Source: Dyella psychrodurans (GTDB taxonomy: Bacteria > Pseudomonadota > Gammaproteobacteria > Xanthomonadales > Rhodanobacteraceae). Taken from it: 64,000 nucleotides of DNA. The stretch's first letter is position 1, and each line of letters opens with the position of its first letter. This document shows, one piece after another, positions 28,502 through 39,931 of the stretch. The notes beneath the pieces were generated by a model, which did no database searches, had not been told where the DNA came from, and worked only from the letters and a program-made list of their open reading frames with translations. The position numbers and the translations under genes were made by a program. The stretch spans positions 124,001-188,000 of the forward strand of contig NZ_QRBF01000004.1 of the NCBI RefSeq assembly GCF_003363265.1. Reading direction: 5' to 3'.

Positions 28502-29693
28502 TCCTGCTCCCGTACAAGTCGCGCAAAAACCGCCGCATCTCAAAGCCGTCGGCATCGGCGGCGCGGTGATTGCGGCGCTCGCCGTGGTTCTTGGTCTGGG
28601 CATCCGTTTTCACGAACATCACGAGCTGGTGCAGTGGACGGACGCGCAGTTGATTCCCAGTGTGCGGCTCGCGCCTTCCGTGGATCCTGCCAAAGACCAT
28701 GCCATCACCTTGCCCGGCCACCTCGATGCCTGGTACAGCGCGCCGATTCATGCCCGCGTGAGCGGTTATGTGAAAGCCTGGTACAAGGACATCGGCGACA
28801 AGGTGAAGGCTGGCGATGTGCTGGCCATCATCGACACGCCCGAGCTGGATCAGCAGTTGGAGCAGGCGAAAGCCGTGCTCGCCAAGGCGCAAGCCGACGC
28901 GAACCTCGCCAACATCACGTCAAAGCGCTGGCAGCATCTGCTCACCTCCGATTCCGTGTCCAAGCAGGAAGCCGACGAGAAAAGCGGTGAGGCCGCCGCG
29001 GCGCAAGCGTCGGTGCTTGCCGCGAAAGCCGACGTCGATCGCCTGGATGCGCTGGAAACGTTCAAGAAAATCGTGGCGCCGTTCGACGGCGTGGTGACGG
29101 CGCGTCGCACCGACGTGGGAGATCTGATCACCGCCAACAACGAAAGCGGCCCGGAACTTTTCACCGTTGCCGATACCAACCGCATGCGTCTGTATGTACC
29201 GGTGCCGGAGGTGAATGCGGACAGCATCAAGCCCGGCATGAAGGTGACACTGAGTGTGCCGGAGCTTCCCGGTCGCACCTTCGATGCCACGCTGCTCGGC
29301 AGCTCGGATGCGATCAACCAGAACTCCGGCAGCCTGCTTGCACAGTTCGTCGCCGACAACAGCAAAAGCGAGCTCAAGCCAGGCGATTATGCCGACGTGC
29401 AACTCGTCCTGCCGCTGGACCAGCATATGGTCAGCGTACCGGCGAGCGCATTGATTTTCCGCGCGCATGGACCGCAGGTGGCCGTGCTAGGCCCGGATGG
29501 ACGCGCTCATCTGCACGACGTGCATGTCGCCATCGATCTGGGCGCGACATTGCAGATCAACCAGGGACTCAGCTCCGCCGATCGGGTGATCGAGAACCCG
29601 CCCGATTCGCTGATGGACGGTGACAAGGTGCGCGTGGAGACGGACACAGACCAGAATCTGGCCGCGCAAGATACGGAGAGAAGCAGTGATTAA
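28491..29693 (+). CDS. RND efflux periplasmic adaptor (membrane fusion protein)
   Basis: HlyD/AcrA-type adaptor of 400 residues linking the RND pump to the outer-membrane channel. It has one N-terminal membrane anchor (about 18-38), a lipoyl/barrel-sandwich segment (ARVSGYVKAWYKDIGDKVKAGD, then IVAPFDGVVTARRTDVGDLI), a short coiled-coil hairpin (about 118-185), and a beta-barrel domain. No lipobox is seen, so it is anchored by the helix. It overlaps the upstream pump gene by 11 bases and the downstream channel gene by 8 bases, so all three are translated as a unit. Confidence 0.93.
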   Translation: MSHNPAPVQVAQKPPHLKAVGIGGAVIAALAVVLGLGIRFHEHHELVQWTDAQLIPSVRLAPSVDPAKDHAITLPGHLDAWYSAPIHARVSGYVKAWYKDIGDKVKAGDVLAIIDTPELDQQLEQAKAVLAKAQADANLANITSKRWQHLLTSDSVSKQEADEKSGEAAAAQASVLAAKADVDRLDALETFKKIVAPFDGVVTARRTDVGDLITANNESGPELFTVADTNRMRLYVPVPEVNADSIKPGMKVTLSVPELPGRTFDATLLGSSDAINQNSGSLLAQFVADNSKSELKPGDYADVQLVLPLDQHMVSVPASALIFRAHGPQVAVLGPDGRAHLHDVHVAIDLGATLQINQGLSSADRVIENPPDSLMDGDKVRVETDTDQNLAAQDTERSSD

Positions 29694-31161
29694 CCGTCTG
29701 GTCGCCGCGCTGGGTGTGACGCTGGTACTCGGCGGATGCTCGCTCGCGCCGACGTATCACACGCCGACGCTGCCGCCGATGCCGGCGAGCTTCAAGGAAG
29801 GCGACACCGCTTGGAAGGTTGCTGCGCCGCTGGATCAGGCGTCGCGCGGAAACTGGTGGTCGGTCTATAGCGACAGCACCTTGAGCCAGTTGGAAACAAA
29901 GCTCGACGCCGACAATCCCAGTCTTGCCGCCGCGTTGGCAAGGTATGACGAGGCGCGCGCCTACGAGAGTCAGCTCAGCAGCGGGCTGTTTCCGCAACTC
30001 GGTGCCGTGGCCGATCCGACGCGGGCGCGCCAGTCGAATAATCGTCCGCTGCGCGGCAGCAACGAGCCGAACGAATACAACGCCGATACGGTTGGCGTCC
30101 AGGCCAGTTACGACATCGACCTGTGGGGTCGCATTCGCAACGAAGTCGGTCAGGGTCATGCGCTGTCGCAGGCGTCACAGGCCGATCTCGCGTCTGCAAA
30201 GCTGAGTCTGGAAGCGCGGCTTGCCGAAGACTATGTGCGTTTGCGTGGTTACGACATCCAGGTGCAAATCCTGCAGGGCGCTTTGAAGGCCTACCAGTAT
30301 GCGCTGCAGCTGACGGAGAACCGCCACAATGGCGGCGTGGCGTCGGGTCTGGATGTATCGCGCGCGCAGACTCAGCTTGACGACGCGCAGGCGCAGGTCA
30401 CCGATGTCACCGCGCAACGCGCGCTTACGGAGCATGCCATTGCGAGCCTGGTGGGCGTGCCGGCATCGAGCTTCGCGATCGCGCCCGAGCAGGATCTGTT
30501 GCAAGTACCGGTCACACCGGTTGGCGTACCTTCCACGCTGCTTGAGCGTCGCCCGGATATCGCTGCGGCGGAACGTCGCGTGTACGCGGCCAACGCGGGT
30601 ATCGGCGTGGCACGTGCGGCCTTTTTTCCCGACTTGAGCCTGTCGGGCGCCTTTGGTTTCCAGAGCACAGGCATGGGCAGCCTGCTCTCCATCGGCAACC
30701 GCTTCTGGGCGCTGGGACCGTTGGCCACGCTGGATATTTTCGATGGCGGCCTGCGCCGCGCCAAATTGCGCGAGGCGCATGCGGAATTCGCCGAGGCGTC
30801 CGCCGACTACCGTCAGGTCGTGCTCGACGCATTTCGCCAGGTCGAAGACGATCTGGCCCTGCTGCAACAACTCGGCATCGAGGCGAAGCAGGAAGACCAG
30901 GCCTTCGCAGCCGCGCAGCAAACCCTGGCGATCGCCACCAATCGCTATCGCGAAGGCATCGTCAATTACCTCGACGTGGTGACGGCGCAGACCGCTGCGC
31001 TGTCGTCCCAACGCAATGCCGAAACCATTCGCACACGCCGGCTGCAGGCCAGCGTGGATCTGATTCGTGCACTCGGCGGGGGCTGGACGCGTGACGCGGC
31101 GGGCATCGACATCACCGCCACTGCCAAGGTCAACGAACCGCAAAAGGCCGACGCGCGCTAG
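29686..31161 (+). CDS. Outer-membrane efflux lipoprotein, NodT/OprM family
   Basis: TolC-like channel of 491 residues with a lipoprotein signal ending LVLGGC (Cys 18). Two structural repeats follow, with the family motifs SQLSSGLFPQLG, ASYDIDLWGRIRNEV, LERRPDIAAAERRVYAANAGIGVARAAFFP (conserved in NodT proteins) and NYLDVVTAQTAALS. GTG at 29686 is chosen: ACGGAGAG lies upstream and the protein then starts directly with its signal sequence. It overlaps the adaptor stop by 8 bases. It probably also serves the second RND pump downstream, which has no channel gene of its own. Confidence 0.93.
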   Translation: MINRLVAALGVTLVLGGCSLAPTYHTPTLPPMPASFKEGDTAWKVAAPLDQASRGNWWSVYSDSTLSQLETKLDADNPSLAAALARYDEARAYESQLSSGLFPQLGAVADPTRARQSNNRPLRGSNEPNEYNADTVGVQASYDIDLWGRIRNEVGQGHALSQASQADLASAKLSLEARLAEDYVRLRGYDIQVQILQGALKAYQYALQLTENRHNGGVASGLDVSRAQTQLDDAQAQVTDVTAQRALTEHAIASLVGVPASSFAIAPEQDLLQVPVTPVGVPSTLLERRPDIAAAERRVYAANAGIGVARAAFFPDLSLSGAFGFQSTGMGSLLSIGNRFWALGPLATLDIFDGGLRRAKLREAHAEFAEASADYRQVVLDAFRQVEDDLALLQQLGIEAKQEDQAFAAAQQTLAIATNRYREGIVNYLDVVTAQTAALSSQRNAETIRTRRLQASVDLIRALGGGWTRDAAGIDITATAKVNEPQKADAR

Positions 31162-31363
31162 ACAATGCGGCGGCCAGCCCTGATTCCCTTCCACGCGAAG
31201 GGTGACGGGTGTTGCTCGTGCGTCACTGTCGTCTGCTTTGGGTTGTTTCCGCGCTGCACGTTCGGCATGTTGATCCATCGTGCTACCCATGACCGAGTGA
31301 AAGCGTACCCGTAGCGCCCGATTGCGCGATACTCGTCGCAACCGGGTTACTGGAGCCATCGTC

Positions 31364-34300
31364 ATGTTGGGTCTGGTCCGCATTGCCCTGGCACGTCCGT
31401 ACACGTTCGTCGTGCTGGCGTTGTTCATCCTGATCGTCGGTCCGCTGGCCGCGTTGCGCACGCCTACCGACATCTTCCCGAACATCGGCATTCCGGTGAT
31501 CAGCGTGGTGTGGACGTACAACGGCCTGTCGCCGGATGCGATGTCCGGCCGCGTGATCTACTACTACGAGCGCTCGCTCACCTCGACGGTGAGCGATATC
31601 GAGCACATCGAATCGCAATCGTTGCCGGGTATCGGCGTGGTGAAGATCTTCTTCCAGCCGGGCGTGGATATCCGTACGGCGACGGCGCAGGTGACGTCGA
31701 TCTCGCAGACGGTGCTGAAGCAGATGCCGCCGGGCATCACGCCGCCACAGATCATCAACTACAACGCTTCGACCGTGCCGATCCTGCAGATGGCGCTGTC
31801 CAGCACGCAGCTCTCCGAACAAAAGATTCGCGATGTGGCACAGAACTTCCTGCGCCCGATGCTGGTGTCGGTGGCAGGCGTGGCGATTCCCACGCCTTAT
31901 GGCGGCAAGCAGCGGCAGATCATGCTCGATCTCGATCCGCAGGCGCTCGCGGCGAAAGGCCTGTCGGCGCAGGATGTGAGCGAGGCGCTCGCGGCGCAGA
32001 ACCAGATCGTGCCGGTGGGTACGATCAAGATCGGCCACGACGAATACACCGTGGAGCTCAACGACAGTCCACTCGCCATCGAGGAACTCAACAAGCTGCC
32101 GATCAAGACGGTCGACGGCGCCACCATCACGATGGGCGAAGTCGCGCATGTGCGCGACGGATCGCCGCCGCAGGAGAACGTGGTTCGCGTCGATGGCCAT
32201 CGCGCGGTTCTGATGCCATTCCTGAAAGGGGGCGACGTATCGACACTGGCCATTGTCGCAGGCATCAAGAGTCTGCTGCCGCTGGCGAAGGAAACACTTC
32301 CGCGCAGCATGCAGGTGAAGCTGATGGGCGATCAATCGATCTTCGTGCGCAGCGCGATTGCATCGGTGGCGCGCGAAGGCATCATTGCCGCGATGCTGAC
32401 ATCGTTGATGATTCTTATCTTCCTCGGCAGCTGGCGTTCCACGGTGATCATCGCCATATCGATCCCGCTGGCAGTGCTGTCGGCCATTGCGCTGCTGGCA
32501 GCATTCAAGCAGACGCTCAACGTGATGACGCTGGGTGGCCTCGCACTGGCGGTCGGCATTCTGGTGGACGATGCCACGGTGACGATCGAGAACATCAACT
32601 GGCACCTGGAAAAGGGCAAGGATGTCGAGACGGCCATCATGGATGGCGCGCGGCAGATCGTGATGCCGGCGTTCGTGTCGCTGTTGTGCATCTGCATCGT
32701 GTTCGTGCCGATGTTCCTGCTCAACGGCATTCCGGGCTTTCTGTTCAGGCCGATGGCGATGGCGGTGATTTTCGCCATGGCGTCGTCGTTCGTGCTCTCG
32801 CGAACACTGGTGCCGACCATGGCGATGTATCTGCTGAAGCCGCACATAGCCGAACGAGGCAAGGGCGATCATCCCGAGGATGACTACATCAATCACCACG
32901 AAGGCGATCAGCATCCGGCAATGCGCCGTGGTTGGCTACGCGGGGTGCTGGTGTCGTTCCAGCAGCGTTTCGAGCATCGCTTTGCCAAGTTCCGCGATAC
33001 TTATTACGGCACGTTGGCGCTGGCGCTGGGTACGCGTCGCAAATTTGTGCTCGGTTTTCTTGCAGCGGTGATCGGTTCGTTTGTCCTGGTGCCGTTTCTG
33101 GGGCGCGATTTCTTTCCTTCCACGGATGCGGGCGCGATTGCCATCCATGTCCGCGCGCCAATCGGTACACGCATCGAGGATACGGCGGCGGAGTTCGATC
33201 ACATCGAAACGGCGATACGCCGCGTCGTGCCACCGGATCAGCTCGACGGCATCATCGACAACATCGGCCTGCCGCTGAGCGGCACCAACATGGTTTACAA
33301 CAATAGCGGCACGATCGGTCCGCAGGACGGCGACATCCAGATTCTGCTGCAACCGGGCCACGACCCCAGCGCCGCGTTCGTGAAAACCCTGCGCGCCAGG
33401 TTGCCTCGTGAGTTTCCAGGGACAAGCTTCGCCTTTCTGCCGGCGGACATGGTGAGCCAGATTCTCAACTTCGGTGCGCCGGCTCCGCTGGACGTGAAGA
33501 TTTCAGGCGAAAACAAGGCAGCCAATCAGGCCTATGCCATACGCATGCTGCGTGCGATGCGCGAGATTCCCGGCATTGCCGATGTCCGCCTGCAGCAGTC
33601 GGCCGGTACGCCGCAGTTGAATGTGGATGTGGATCGGGTGCGTGCGGATGAGCTTGGTATTACCGAGCACGACGTCACTAACAGCATGGTGGCTTCGCTG
33701 GCGGGAAGTCTGCAGGTGGCGCCAACGTTCTGGCTCAATCACGCCAACGGTGTGTCGTACGCGGTGGTCGCACAGACGCCGCAATATCGCATGGATACCT
33801 TGGCGGCACTGCAAAGTCTGCCGATCACGTCGTCGACCACTGGCGCGAAACAGGTGCTTGGCGCGCTGGCGACCATTCGGCGCACCTCCACGCCCGCGGT
33901 GGTGTCGCATTACAACATTGCGCCTTCCTTCGACGTGTATGCGTCGGTGCAAGGTCGCGATCTGGGTGCTGTGTCCGACGATATTCAGCAGGTGCTCGAT
34001 GAAGCCGCGAAAGATCGCCCGAAAGGTTCGGTGGTGAGCTTGCTCGGGCAGGTGACCGCAATGAACAGCGCTTTCTCGGGGCTATTGTTCGGCTTGCTGG
34101 GTGCGATCGTGTTGATCTATATGCTGATCGTGGTGAACTTCCAGTCGTGGCTCGATCCCTTCGTGATCATCACTGCATTGCCTGCCGCGCTGGCGGGCAT
34201 CGTGTGGATGTTGTTCGTGACGCACACCACCTTGTCGGTGCCGGCGTTGACCGGCGCGATCATGTGCATGGGCGTTGCGACGGCCAACTCGATCCTGGTG

Positions 34301-34600
34301 GTGAGTTTTGCGCGAGAACGTCTGGCCGAGCACGGCGATGCGGTGAAGGCCGCGTTGGAAGCGGGCTTCACACGCTTTCGTCCGGTGTGCATGACAGCGC
34401 TGGCGATGATCATCGGCATGATGCCGATGGCGGTGACACAGGAGCAGAATTCGCCGCTCGGTCGCGCGGTCATCGGCGGCTTGTTGTTTGCCACCTGTGC
34501 CACGTTGCTGTTCGTGCCGGTGGTCTTCAGCATCGTGCATGGGCGCGAGCAACACGTTGCGGATCTGGATTCGGCGGCCGGTGTTCCCCGTACGGCTTGA
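31364..34600 (+). CDS. RND efflux permease, copy 2 (close paralogue of copy 1)
   Basis: Second RND pump of 1078 residues, the same length and proton-relay pair (D402-D403) as copy 1. The first 147 residues are identical and the rest is similar with scattered changes. ATG at 31364 aligns with the copy 1 start and has GGAG about 9 bases upstream; the frame is open 42 bases further up. It follows the channel gene after 202 bases and has no adaptor of its own. It may form a heteromeric pump with copy 1, as MdtB and MdtC do, or share the adaptor and channel with it. It is convergent with priA (8 bases between stops). Confidence 0.94.
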   Translation: MLGLVRIALARPYTFVVLALFILIVGPLAALRTPTDIFPNIGIPVISVVWTYNGLSPDAMSGRVIYYYERSLTSTVSDIEHIESQSLPGIGVVKIFFQPGVDIRTATAQVTSISQTVLKQMPPGITPPQIINYNASTVPILQMALSSTQLSEQKIRDVAQNFLRPMLVSVAGVAIPTPYGGKQRQIMLDLDPQALAAKGLSAQDVSEALAAQNQIVPVGTIKIGHDEYTVELNDSPLAIEELNKLPIKTVDGATITMGEVAHVRDGSPPQENVVRVDGHRAVLMPFLKGGDVSTLAIVAGIKSLLPLAKETLPRSMQVKLMGDQSIFVRSAIASVAREGIIAAMLTSLMILIFLGSWRSTVIIAISIPLAVLSAIALLAAFKQTLNVMTLGGLALAVGILVDDATVTIENINWHLEKGKDVETAIMDGARQIVMPAFVSLLCICIVFVPMFLLNGIPGFLFRPMAMAVIFAMASSFVLSRTLVPTMAMYLLKPHIAERGKGDHPEDDYINHHEGDQHPAMRRGWLRGVLVSFQQRFEHRFAKFRDTYYGTLALALGTRRKFVLGFLAAVIGSFVLVPFLGRDFFPSTDAGAIAIHVRAPIGTRIEDTAAEFDHIETAIRRVVPPDQLDGIIDNIGLPLSGTNMVYNNSGTIGPQDGDIQILLQPGHDPSAAFVKTLRARLPREFPGTSFAFLPADMVSQILNFGAPAPLDVKISGENKAANQAYAIRMLRAMREIPGIADVRLQQSAGTPQLNVDVDRVRADELGITEHDVTNSMVASLAGSLQVAPTFWLNHANGVSYAVVAQTPQYRMDTLAALQSLPITSSTTGAKQVLGALATIRRTSTPAVVSHYNIAPSFDVYASVQGRDLGAVSDDIQQVLDEAAKDRPKGSVVSLLGQVTAMNSAFSGLLFGLLGAIVLIYMLIVVNFQSWLDPFVIITALPAALAGIVWMLFVTHTTLSVPALTGAIMCMGVATANSILVVSFARERLAEHGDAVKAALEAGFTRFRPVCMTALAMIIGMMPMAVTQEQNSPLGRAVIGGLLFATCATLLFVPVVFSIVHGREQHVADLDSAAGVPRTA

Positions 34601-34608
34601 TCAGTGCC

Positions 34609-36783
<2,175 letters not shown>

Positions 36784-37181
36784 GGCAGTCAGTGGGGCCG
36801 GCATCGACGCGAGTGTATCCGGGCCCACGCCGATCTGGATGGAAACCCGCGAAGGATGTTGCGGTGGATGCTTGCCGACGATTGCTGCTCTGTCATCTAG
36901 GAACGATGGCTAAGTGACTCATCGCAACGTGGTTTTTCCCTTATCCACAAGAGTTGTGGATAAGTCTGTGGATGCGCCGGGGAGAGCGTGCCTTATTGCC
37001 CGTCAAAACAGCGCTGGGGACTCGCTGTTCAAGTTTTGACCAGTAAAAAAATATCATGCACATCAATGTCTTGGAAGATTGCTTCGATTCTGTGGCAGCC
37101 ATCCTTCCATACTTGACACCCGCGTATGTCAATCCCTTGACGCTGTGCAAAACCGGCCTTTTCCGCCTGGAAAAATGACAA
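36784..37181. promoter_or_regulatory. Intergenic region upstream of priA
   Basis: A 398-base region between two leftward genes that must contain the priA promoter. It holds a dyad of DnaA boxes (36940-36964, separate entry), an AT-rich stretch around 37030-37055, and an imperfect operator-like inverted repeat TTGACA (37113-37118) / TGTCAA (37127-37132). I see no protein-coding gene in it. Confidence 0.6.
36940..36964. promoter_or_regulatory. Inverted pair of consensus DnaA boxes
   Basis: CTTATCCACAA (36940-36950) and TTGTGGATAAG (36954-36964) are perfect inverted repeats separated by GAG. Each contains the nine-base consensus DnaA box TTATCCACA. A weaker TGTGGATGC follows at 36967-36975. The dyad lies about 160 bases upstream of the priA start. 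Confidence 0.75.
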
Positions 37182-38372
37182 TCAGTGCGCCAGGCCGAGG
37201 ATGGCGGCGGTCCCGAGGGCCAGTCCGAACAGCCAGGAGTAAAGCCACCCGACAAAGCCGAATTTTACGACGGTCATCACCCAGCCCTGGCGGTAGATGC
37301 GCTTCTGCATGAGCAACAGGTAGATCGGGATCCACAGGAAGAAGACGGTCTGCACCAGCCCCATCGCGACGCCGACCCAGGCCGCATGCGGCTTGAGCCA
37401 GGTCGAGAGCATGCCGGCCAGCGTGATCAGCAAGAGGCTGGCGAAGATGAAGGCATGGCTGTGCAGGGCGACGATCAGGTGCTCCATGTAAAGCCTGCGC
37501 TTGAAGATGTAGATCAGCGTCAGCAGCAGGGCGAAGGCGGGAATCAAGACGAGCATGGTTTCCGGCAGCGCGCTGAAGACGTTGGTGATCAGGCGGTCCC
37601 GCGCTTCCTGGCGCTGACCGGCATTGCCATGGAACAGCGCCTGGATGTTCTCCTGCATGTGCTGCGCCGTCGCGGTGAGCCGGCGATTGGCGAAATCCGG
37701 CAGCCAGCTGATCTGGATCGGTTTGATGGGTTTCTCGTGCTCGTCGTCCGACTGCTCCGTGTGAGCACCGGTTGCAACGCTGCTCGCGACCGCTGCCGCC
37801 GAGGAGGAAGACGCGGCGACTTCCGCCAGGCGGTGCTTCGCATCGTCGCGGTATTTCTGCTCCATGCGATCGACCTCCGCCACGATGGCTGGATTGCCGC
37901 CCGCACCCGCGTTCTCGGTGCGGGTTGCGTCCAGCATCGCCAGGTTCTTGCTGAGGTCTTTCTGTACGTCGGCGGGGGTCTCGTCGTCCGAGAAATCGCT
38001 GGCCTGGCCCGTCAGCACCGCTTGCTGGTGCTTGTGATCGATGCGGTAAGTCATCAGATCGGCCGCCAGGTGCATCACGAAGAACGACAGCAGGCAGGTG
38101 ATGAACATCAGCCTGAACGGCGCGATATAGCGCACGCGCCGCCCGCTGAAATATTCCAGCGTGAGGAAGCCGGGCTTGAGCATCAGCGGCGGAAGCGTGT
38201 GGAAGATGCGTCCGTCGATGTGCAGGACTGTTTCGAAAAACTCCTCGAACAGCCCATGCACCGGCTTGAGCACGCTGTGTATCGACTGCCCGCAATGGTG
38301 GCAATACTCGCCCTGCATCGGCGTAGTGCAGTTGGCGCAATGCACGCCTTCGAATGTGGTCAGTTCCTTCAT
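37182..38372 (-). CDS. DUF3667 membrane protein with N-terminal zinc ribbon
   Basis: Protein of unknown function, 396 residues. The N-terminus has a four-cysteine zinc ribbon (C12, C15, C24, C27: CANC and CHHCGQ) followed by GLFEEFFETVLHIDGRIFHTL, the hallmark of DUF3667. A first membrane helix (about 86-108) is followed by a hydrophilic, partly low-complexity segment (about 115-225, Ser/Ala-rich), then four membrane helices to the C-terminus. ATG at 38372 is chosen over TTG at 38378 because AGGGG lies 7 bases upstream. It is divergent from the MATE pump gene; priA follows on the same strand after a long gap. Confidence 0.8.
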   Translation of the reverse strand: MKELTTFEGVHCANCTTPMQGEYCHHCGQSIHSVLKPVHGLFEEFFETVLHIDGRIFHTLPPLMLKPGFLTLEYFSGRRVRYIAPFRLMFITCLLSFFVMHLAADLMTYRIDHKHQQAVLTGQASDFSDDETPADVQKDLSKNLAMLDATRTENAGAGGNPAIVAEVDRMEQKYRDDAKHRLAEVAASSSSAAAVASSVATGAHTEQSDDEHEKPIKPIQISWLPDFANRRLTATAQHMQENIQALFHGNAGQRQEARDRLITNVFSALPETMLVLIPAFALLLTLIYIFKRRLYMEHLIVALHSHAFIFASLLLITLAGMLSTWLKPHAAWVGVAMGLVQTVFFLWIPIYLLLMQKRIYRQGWVMTVVKFGFVGWLYSWLFGLALGTAAILGLAH

Positions 38373-38445
38373 GCCCAATCCCCTGCGCAGCAGCGTGCGA
38401 TCTTGGCATAGCTGACCAGATTAAGCCTACAGGTCGGGTACTATT

Positions 38446-39876
38446 ATGAGCCGCGGAGTGCCTTTCCCCATGAAATTGTTCCATCCCGACCGCGCCCGGG
38501 TGTCGAGGGAGATCCTCGCTACGGTGCGCCTGGCCCTGCCTCTCATGCTGGCCCAGCTTGCCGCCATCGGCAGCAACGTGATCGACGCCGTGCTGGCGGG
38601 TCACGTGAGTGCGCATGTGCTGGGCGCGGTGGCGGTGGGTGCGAGCATTTGGTCGCTGGCGATCGTCAGCGGCATCGGCATGATGATGTCGGTGCCGCCC
38701 TTTATTTCGCAGCTCGACGGGGCGGGGCGCCGGCATGAGGTGGGCGAGGTTTTCCACCAGGCGATCTGGCTGGCGCTGGGGATGGGCGTGTTGCTGTGGT
38801 TCGCGGTGCGCCATGCCGAACCGCTGATCAAGATGATCGGCGTGTCGCCCAGCCTGTATATCGATGTGGGCGAGTTCCTGCGGGCGATCAGCTGGGGCGC
38901 GCCGGCGCTGACCTGCTATTTCGCGCTACGCGGACTCTCGGAGGGTCTGTCGATGACCCGGCCCTCGATGTATTTCAGCTTCGGCGGCCTGTTCGTGCTG
39001 GTTCCGCTGGGTTACATCTTCATGTTCGGCAAGCTGGGCCTGCCGCCGCAGGGTGCGCGCGGCTGCGGCATCGCCACGGCCACGGTGCTGTGGCTGGAGA
39101 TGCTGGCGTTCGGCGTCTATGTGATGTGCCATCGCAACTACCACGGCCTGGGTCTGTTCACGCGCTTTGAGCGGCCGAATCGGCAGCGCATCGGCGCACT
39201 GGTGCATATCGGATTGCCGATGGCGATCACCTTGCTGGCCGAGGCCGGGTTGTTCGTCGCGGCGGCGCTGCTGATCGGCACGATGGGCGAGGACATGGTC
39301 GCCAGCCATCAAGTGGCGTTGAACGTGGCATCGCTGTTTTTCATGATCCCCCTGGGGCTGGCCATGGCGATCACGGTGCGCGTGGGCAACGCGGTCGGGC
39401 GGGGCGATGCGGCGGGTGTGCGCTACGCGGGTTTCTGCGGGATCGGCCTGACGCTGCTGACGCAGTTTGTCTCTGCCGGCTTCATGCTGGGCATGCCGCA
39501 TGTCATCGCCTCGCTTTACACCCATGACAAAACGGTTGTCGCCCTGGCGGCGCAGCTGTTGGTGCTGGCGGGCTTTTTTCAATTTTCCGACGGCATCCAG
39601 GTGGCCTCGAACGGCGCCTTGCGCGGCCTGAAGGACACGCGCGTGCCAATGGCGATCACGCTGTTTGCCTACTGGCTGGTCGGCATGCCGATCGGCTGGT
39701 GGCTGGCCTTCCACGCCAAGCTTGGCGCGCGCGGTATCTGGATGGGCCTGATCGCGGGCCTGAGCATGGCGGCGTTGCTTTTGTTCGTACGCTTCTGGCG
39801 CAGTTCCCACCGACGCCCATTCGGGACGTTTGGCCCTGTCGCGCCGGCATCGGCCGATGTCACGATGCCCTCATGA
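38446..39876 (+). CDS. norM: MATE-family multidrug/cation antiporter (NorM type)
   Basis: Twelve-helix inner-membrane efflux pump of 476 residues, of the MATE family that exports cationic drugs in exchange for Na+ or H+. The opening (ILATVRLALPLMLAQLAAIG, then IDAVLAGH) and the second-half repeat (HIGLPMAITLLAEAGLFVAAALLIG) show the two-fold symmetry of MATE proteins. ATG at 38446 is used; a second ATG at 38470 with GGAG about 11 bases upstream is a reasonable alternative. The gene lies 55 bases upstream of sppA on the same strand. Confidence 0.9.
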   Translation: MSRGVPFPMKLFHPDRARVSREILATVRLALPLMLAQLAAIGSNVIDAVLAGHVSAHVLGAVAVGASIWSLAIVSGIGMMMSVPPFISQLDGAGRRHEVGEVFHQAIWLALGMGVLLWFAVRHAEPLIKMIGVSPSLYIDVGEFLRAISWGAPALTCYFALRGLSEGLSMTRPSMYFSFGGLFVLVPLGYIFMFGKLGLPPQGARGCGIATATVLWLEMLAFGVYVMCHRNYHGLGLFTRFERPNRQRIGALVHIGLPMAITLLAEAGLFVAAALLIGTMGEDMVASHQVALNVASLFFMIPLGLAMAITVRVGNAVGRGDAAGVRYAGFCGIGLTLLTQFVSAGFMLGMPHVIASLYTHDKTVVALAAQLLVLAGFFQFSDGIQVASNGALRGLKDTRVPMAITLFAYWLVGMPIGWWLAFHAKLGARGIWMGLIAGLSMAALLLFVRFWRSSHRRPFGTFGPVAPASADVTMPS

Positions 39877-39931
39877 CCGGCGCCGCGTGAACGGTTACGC
39901 TGGCGGGAGCCACCAGGAACCCTGAGCAACT

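Noticed and set aside
36941-37255. A 104-codon minus-strand frame between priA and the DUF3667 gene
   Set aside because: It overlaps the end of the DUF3667 gene in another phase and covers the DnaA-box dyad; composition is not protein-like.
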